This document shows, in pieces, positions 15,716 to 19,480 of a stretch of DNA of 19,480 nucleotides; within the stretch, counting starts at the first letter, position 1; every line of letters starts with the position of its first letter. The notes under the pieces are model-generated. The model searched no databases, was not told where the DNA came from, and saw only the letters and a program-made list of their open reading frames with translations. Location of the stretch: contig JAJRVC010000618.1 of assembly GCA_024277475.1 (NCBI GenBank), positions 1 to 19,480 of the forward strand, written 5' to 3'. Source of the DNA: Deltaproteobacteria bacterium (GTDB taxonomy: Bacteria; Desulfobacterota; Desulfobacteria; Desulfobacterales; JAFDCJ01). Position numbers and translations under genes: made by a program.

Positions 15716-18700
15716 ATGTCCGCCATCGTAAAACATGCTCCCCGGTTCAGCACAGAAGAGGCCGCCCGTATCGCGCGGGATCTGTTCGGGCTTGATACCG
15801 CTGCCAAGCAGCTGCCCAGTGAGCGGGATCAGAATTTCTGCCTGACCACTGCCCAGGGTGAGACGTATGTCCTCAAATTGGCCAATTCCATCGAGCGCAG
15901 GGAAGTTCTCGATCTGCAGAATCAGGCCATGATCTACATCGTCCGTAACCGAAATTTGTTTGCCCGCAATGTATCGGTCGCGCCCGATGTGTGCGAAACT
16001 ATCAACGGCGAGCAAATTGGTTCAATACGGGGCGTCGATGGGGCTTCGCATTTTGTGCGGCTGTTGACATATTTGCCTGGAAAGCCTTTGGCACTTGTTC
16101 GACCCCACGATGCTGATTTATTGACCGGTCTGGGACGTTTTTTCGGCCGCCTGGACCATATTCTTGAAGACTTCGATCATCCAGCCGCCCACCGGGATTT
16201 TCACTGGGACCTTAAAAACGCCGGACAGGTCGTCAACAGTTACATCGGTCTTATCGATGATCCGATAAAGTGTGATCTCGTCAAACCATGGTTGAAACGC
16301 TTTCAAACCAAAATCGAACCGCAACTGCAGGACCTGCGTACCGGTGTCATTCATAACGACGCCAATGATTACAATGTCCTGGTTTCACCGCACGGCAAAT
16401 GGCAAAACCGGGTAAGCGGCGTGATTGATTTCGGCGACATGGTTTTTACCTGTACCGTTTGTGAAGTAGCCATTGCCTGCGCCTATGCCATGCTGAATAA
16501 AGCCGATCCGCTGGCGGCCGCTGCCAATATTGTTGCGGGGTACCATCAAAACCGACCACTGACCGAGCAGGAACTGGCTGTTTTAGTTGACCTGATTTGC
16601 ATGCGGCTTTGCATGAGCGTCTGTCTTGCCGCCAACCAGTCCCGTTTGGAACCGGATAATGAATATCTGCACATATCGGAAAAACCGGCCTGGGCGCTTT
16701 TAAAAAAAATGCGTACCATTCATCCGCGCCTGGCGTGGTATGTTTTAAGACATGCCTGCGGATTACCGTCAGTGCCGCAATCCGGCAAGATAATAAACTG
16801 GCTGCAGGATCACAGGGATGGGTTCGCTTCCATCGTCGACGAAGACCTGCGCCATGAAGACCAGCTGGTATTCGATCTGAGCGTCGGCAGTGTGTTGCCA
16901 CAAAATGAAGATAAGGGTTCGGATCCCGCCGTCTTCACCGAGCATCTGTCTCGACAGATGCAGCAGGCCCGTGTCAAGGTCGGTATTGGCCGCTATCTCG
17001 AAGCCCGGCTGTTATACACGGCCGGAGAGTTTAAAGTTCTAACTGATGAAATGCCCCAGACCCGGACTGTTCATCTGGGTATTGATCTTTTCATGCATCA
17101 CAATGCCCCGATTTATGCCCCTCTTGACGGCAGGGTGCACAGCTTTAATAATAATACAGCCCATCTGGATTACGGCCCTGCCATTATTCTCGAACATCAG
17201 ATCGAAGATGGCGAACGGTTTTACACTCTGTACGGGCACCTGAGCCTGGATTCGTTGGAGAACCTGACTGTCGGGATGCCGGTCTCAAAGGGGGTGTCCT
17301 TCGCCCGGATCGGGGAGCCGCCGACCAACGGCGGCTGGCCGCCCCATCTTCACTTCCAGGTCATCATGGACATGCTCGGTGAAACCGGCAATTTCCCAGG
17401 TGTGTCCCGGCCGACGGAATGCGGTATCTGGACGCGCATATGCCCGGATCCGAATCTTATTCTGGGTATCCCGCAAAGCTGTTTTCCTCCTGAAGGACGC
17501 AGCCATGAAGACATATTGACTGCCCGTCGCGCCCATCTGGGCAGAAATCTGAGTATTTCTTATAAACAACCGTTAAAAATTGTAAGAGGTCGCAGACAAT
17601 ACCTTTTCAACGAGGATGGGCAAACCTATTTGGACGGAGTCAACAATGTATGTCATGTGGGACATTGTCATCCCCATGTGGTGGCTGCAGCCTGCCGTCA
17701 AATACCCGTGCTGAACACCAATACACGCTATCTCCATGATACTATTATCGAATATGCCGAGCGCCTTCTGGCCAAATTTCCGGATTCGTTAGCTGTCTGC
17801 TATTTTGTCTGCACCGGCAGTGAAGCCAACGAACTTGCCCTGCGCATGGCGCGCACCTATACCGGCCGGCAGGACATCATTACCGTGGATGGAGCCTATC
17901 ACGGCAACACCCAGAACCTGATCGACATCAGCCCCTACAAACATGCCGGTTCGGGGGGGCAGGGTGCGCCCTCCTGGGTTCATAAAGTTGTTATGCCCGA
18001 TGGCTACCGGGGTCACTACAAGGGCATGGGAGCCGAAACCGGCAAGCGCTATGCCGCCCACGTGGGTGAGGCTGTAAAAGGGATTCAGGCGGATGGAAAA
18101 GTACCGGCGGCCTTTATTTGTGAGAGCATGCTGGGATGTGGCGGACAGATTGTTCTGCCCGATAATTACCTGGTTGAGGCTTTCAAGCATGTAAGGGCTG
18201 CCGGTGGAGTGTGCATTGTGGATGAAGTCCAGGTTGGTTTCGGACGTGTGGGCAGCCATTTCTGGGCCTTCGAAACCCAACAGGTCGTGCCCGATATAGT
18301 CACCCTGGGAAAACCGATGGGAAACGGCCATCCACTGGCTGCCGTCATCACTACGTCCGAAATTGCTGATGCATTTGCCAACGGCATGGAATACTTCAAT
18401 ACCTTTGGCGGCAATCCGGTTTCGTGTGCCATCGGCATGGCTGTACTGGATGTCATTGAAAACGAGGAGCTGCAAAAAAATGCATACCAGGCCGGCAACC
18501 GGCTGCTGCAGGGGCTGAAGGGTCTGATGGAGCGATATCCGCTTATCGGGGATGTCCGCGGTCTGGGACTCTATGCAGGGGTTGAACTAGTCAGCGATCG
18601 CCGGACCCTGGACCCGGCACCGGAGCAGGCGGATTATATCATCAATCGCATGCAAGACCACGGAATATTGATCAGTACCGATGGCCCGCTGTACAATGTT

Positions 18701-18799
18701 CTTAAATTGAAGCCGCCCATTGTCTTTACGGAGCAAAATGCGGATGAAGTCGTACAGACCCTCGATAAGATATTGCAGGAAGACTGCCTGCAGGTTTGA
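15716..18799 (+). CDS. Fusion: APH-fold kinase + M23 peptidase-like domain + class-III PLP phospho-lyase
   Basis: Three-part protein of 1027 residues. Domain 1 (about 10-375) is an APH-fold kinase resembling hydroxylysine/ethanolamine kinases, with Lys54, H-N-D at 213-215 with Asn220, and D-F-G-D at 238-241. Domain 2 (about 425-580) is an M23/LytM-like domain with all expected zinc ligands: His453 and Asp457 (H-L-G-I-D), His508, and H-L-H at 544-546. Domain 3 (about 595-1027) is a fold-type-I class-III PLP enzyme with G-S-E-A-N at 701-705, D-E-V-Q at 836-839 and PLP Lys866 in [16 protein letters not shown] and D-I-S-P-Y-K match phosphoethanolamine/5-phosphohydroxylysine phospho-lyases rather than ordinary transaminases. 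Likely chemistry: phosphorylate an amino alcohol, then eliminate phosphate and ammonia to give an aldehyde. No signal peptide is present. GGAGGG at 15698-15703 supports the ATG at 15716 over an in-frame TTG at 15677. Confidence 0.88.
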   Translation: MSAIVKHAPRFSTEEAARIARDLFGLDTAAKQLPSERDQNFCLTTAQGETYVLKLANSIERREVLDLQNQAMIYIVRNRNLFARNVSVAPDVCETINGEQIGSIRGVDGASHFVRLLTYLPGKPLALVRPHDADLLTGLGRFFGRLDHILEDFDHPAAHRDFHWDLKNAGQVVNSYIGLIDDPIKCDLVKPWLKRFQTKIEPQLQDLRTGVIHNDANDYNVLVSPHGKWQNRVSGVIDFGDMVFTCTVCEVAIACAYAMLNKADPLAAAANIVAGYHQNRPLTEQELAVLVDLICMRLCMSVCLAANQSRLEPDNEYLHISEKPAWALLKKMRTIHPRLAWYVLRHACGLPSVPQSGKIINWLQDHRDGFASIVDEDLRHEDQLVFDLSVGSVLPQNEDKGSDPAVFTEHLSRQMQQARVKVGIGRYLEARLLYTAGEFKVLTDEMPQTRTVHLGIDLFMHHNAPIYAPLDGRVHSFNNNTAHLDYGPAIILEHQIEDGERFYTLYGHLSLDSLENLTVGMPVSKGVSFARIGEPPTNGGWPPHLHFQVIMDMLGETGNFPGVSRPTECGIWTRICPDPNLILGIPQSCFPPEGRSHEDILTARRAHLGRNLSISYKQPLKIVRGRRQYLFNEDGQTYLDGVNNVCHVGHCHPHVVAAACRQIPVLNTNTRYLHDTIIEYAERLLAKFPDSLAVCYFVCTGSEANELALRMARTYTGRQDIITVDGAYHGNTQNLIDISPYKHAGSGGQGAPSWVHKVVMPDGYRGHYKGMGAETGKRYAAHVGEAVKGIQADGKVPAAFICESMLGCGGQIVLPDNYLVEAFKHVRAAGGVCIVDEVQVGFGRVGSHFWAFETQQVVPDIVTLGKPMGNGHPLAAVITTSEIADAFANGMEYFNTFGGNPVSCAIGMAVLDVIENEELQKNAYQAGNRLLQGLKGLMERYPLIGDVRGLGLYAGVELVSDRRTLDPAPEQADYIINRMQDHGILISTDGPLYNVLKLKPPIVFTEQNADEVVQTLDKILQEDCLQV

Positions 18800-18863
18800 T
18801 CCTGCATCGTAGGCAATCAGAGGTTCGGAGTTCATCGTTCATGGTTATCTTTCTTTCGTAGAT

Positions 18864-18890
18864 CTTGATAGCAGGATATCAAGTTATTCT
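18864..18890 (+). terminator. Weak candidate terminator after the fusion gene
   Basis: CTTGATA (18864-18870) and TATCAAG (18877-18883) form a 7-bp stem with a 6-base loop, followed by TTATTCTC. It lies 65 bases after the stop, at the end of the + strand gene run and facing the convergent HAD gene. The stem is A/T-rich and the T-run is broken, so termination is only a possibility. Confidence 0.35.
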
Positions 18891-18932
18891 CACGCGCTTT
18901 CCTTCCCTCCGTGGCATGGTACTGGTGCGGAA

Positions 18933-19024
18933 GGTCTCATAACTTATTGAAATTTGAAAACATAGTTCTTTGGGCCTGGATTCTTTACTTTTGTGCTTTT
19001 TGTGCCTTTTTGCGGCCATATCAA
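18933..19024 (-). repeat. AT-rich dispersed repeat, copy C (inverted relative to A and B)
   Basis: On the - strand this reads TTGATATGGCCGCAAAAAGG then CACAAAAAGCACAAAA (19024 back to 18985), a diverged middle, and AATTTCAATAAGTTATGAGA then CC (18954-18933). Both end blocks match copies A and B. The start of the repeat includes the stop codon of the HAD gene, so, like copy A, it sits immediately 3' of a gene and in that gene's sense orientation. The terminal hairpin of copies A and B is absent here. Confidence 0.75.
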
Positions 19025-19480
19025 AGGATAATTGCTTTCAAAGATTCGAAATCGTCAACTATGTAATCCGCTCCGGCTCGCAGCAGGTTTTCTTTCAGTC
19101 TGGACTTGTCCGGGGCCGCTATCAGAATGCCGATGCTTTTGAATCCGATTCGGGAGTGGGCGGCTGCCAGCATATCATCGGGCATGTCCCCGATATAAAA
19201 AAAGCCGTTGACGGCATTCCGGTGGCTTTCCGCAATGGCGTCGAGCATGAAGGGATCGGGCTTGCTCAATGAAACGGCTCTGCCTTCTTCTTCCTTAATT
19301 CGCTTCTCTTCGCTGACACAGTCGTCAAGGGTTAATACCACCGGGAAAAATTGTCTCAATCGAAAATGCTCCAGCGCATACTCCGCCTCTGCTTTGGGAC
19401 GGCCGGTGGCAATGGCCAAGATATTGTCCTGTGCAAACTCCGCCAGGATCGACCGGTCAAGGAGCAATTTTTCTCTCAGG
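19021..19480 (-). CDS. HAD-superfamily hydrolase (5' end cut by window)
   Basis: C-terminal part of a haloacid-dehalogenase-like phosphatase, phosphoglycolate-phosphatase type. The visible part has motif II I-A-T-G-R-P, motif III Lys in S-K-P-D-P-F and motif IV G-D-M-P-D-D followed by a typical A-D-Y-I-V-D-D tail. Counting from the TTG at 19467, these are Thr21, Lys69 and Gly93-Asp98. The catalytic D-x-D motif I is not in the window. The frame remains open to the right edge, so the TTG is not the true start. The gene converges on the amine cluster and is probably unrelated to it; the substrate is unknown. The segment before the G-D motif is rich in Lys/Glu and Ser, which probably marks a surface loop. 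Confidence 0.82.
   Translation of the reverse strand, partial: LREKLLLDRSILAEFAQDNILAIATGRPKAEAEYALEHFRLRQFFPVVLTLDDCVSEEKRIKEEEGRAVSLSKPDPFMLDAIAESHRNAVNGFFYIGDMPDDMLAAAHSRIGFKSIGILIAAPDKSRLKENLLRAGADYIVDDFESLKAIIL

Noticed and set aside
18789..18806. TGCAGG/CCTGCA stem over the stop codon of the fusion gene
   Set aside because: Only 6 bp, overlaps coding sequence and has no T-run; likely chance.

Overview
The window looks like a piece of a mesophilic, anaerobic proteobacterium-type chromosome. My best guess is a sulfate-reducing Desulfobacterota (Desulfobacterales-like) genome. The guess rests on moderate GC content, an HdrD-like membrane iron-sulfur reductase next to dimethylglycine/sarcosine-dehydrogenase-like flavoproteins, and AT-rich intergenic repeats. 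No rRNA, tRNA, CRISPR array, transposase or phage gene was seen. Every complete gene is on the + strand; only the cut HAD gene at the right edge is on the - strand.

Layout. (1) 1-1911: an HdrD-like membrane/Fe-S protein whose 5' end lies outside the window. (2) 2029-4452: a dimethylglycine/sarcosine dehydrogenase-like flavoprotein (DAO + GcvT) with its own good sigma-70-type promoter and an intact covalent-FAD histidine motif. (3) 4453-4735: AT-rich DNA with two copies of a degenerate ~90-bp repeat and a KpnI-type inverted repeat. (4) 4736-7168: a second flavoprotein of the same family that has lost the covalent-FAD histidine, followed by transketolase (7210-9231). (5) A candidate terminator abutting a promoter (9317-9404), then a glycine betaine/quaternary-ammonium ABC importer: binding protein (9471), a strong intercistronic hairpin, ATPase (10535) and a double-length permease (11614) overlapping it. 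(6) Two tandem choline-kinase-like (LicA/APH fold) genes (13683, 14580). (7) 15716-18799: a three-part fusion of an APH-fold kinase, an M23 peptidase-like domain and a class-III PLP enzyme of the phosphoethanolamine/phosphohydroxylysine phospho-lyase type. (8) 18800-19480: a hairpin, a third inverted copy of the repeat, and a convergent 5'-cut HAD hydrolase.

How the genes may work together (inference). The importer would bring in choline, glycine betaine or a related methylated amine. The three kinase domains would phosphorylate hydroxylated amines, and the phospho-lyase would eliminate phosphate and ammonia from a phosphorylated amino alcohol. The two DMGDH-like flavoproteins would oxidise N-methyl groups, passing carbon to folate through their GcvT halves and electrons (probably through an ETF outside the window) to the HdrD-like membrane protein and quinone. 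Transketolase may simply be co-transcribed, or may link one-carbon or C2 units to sugar phosphates. The whole reads as a methylated-amine/amino-alcohol utilisation island; the substrates are not determined by the sequence.
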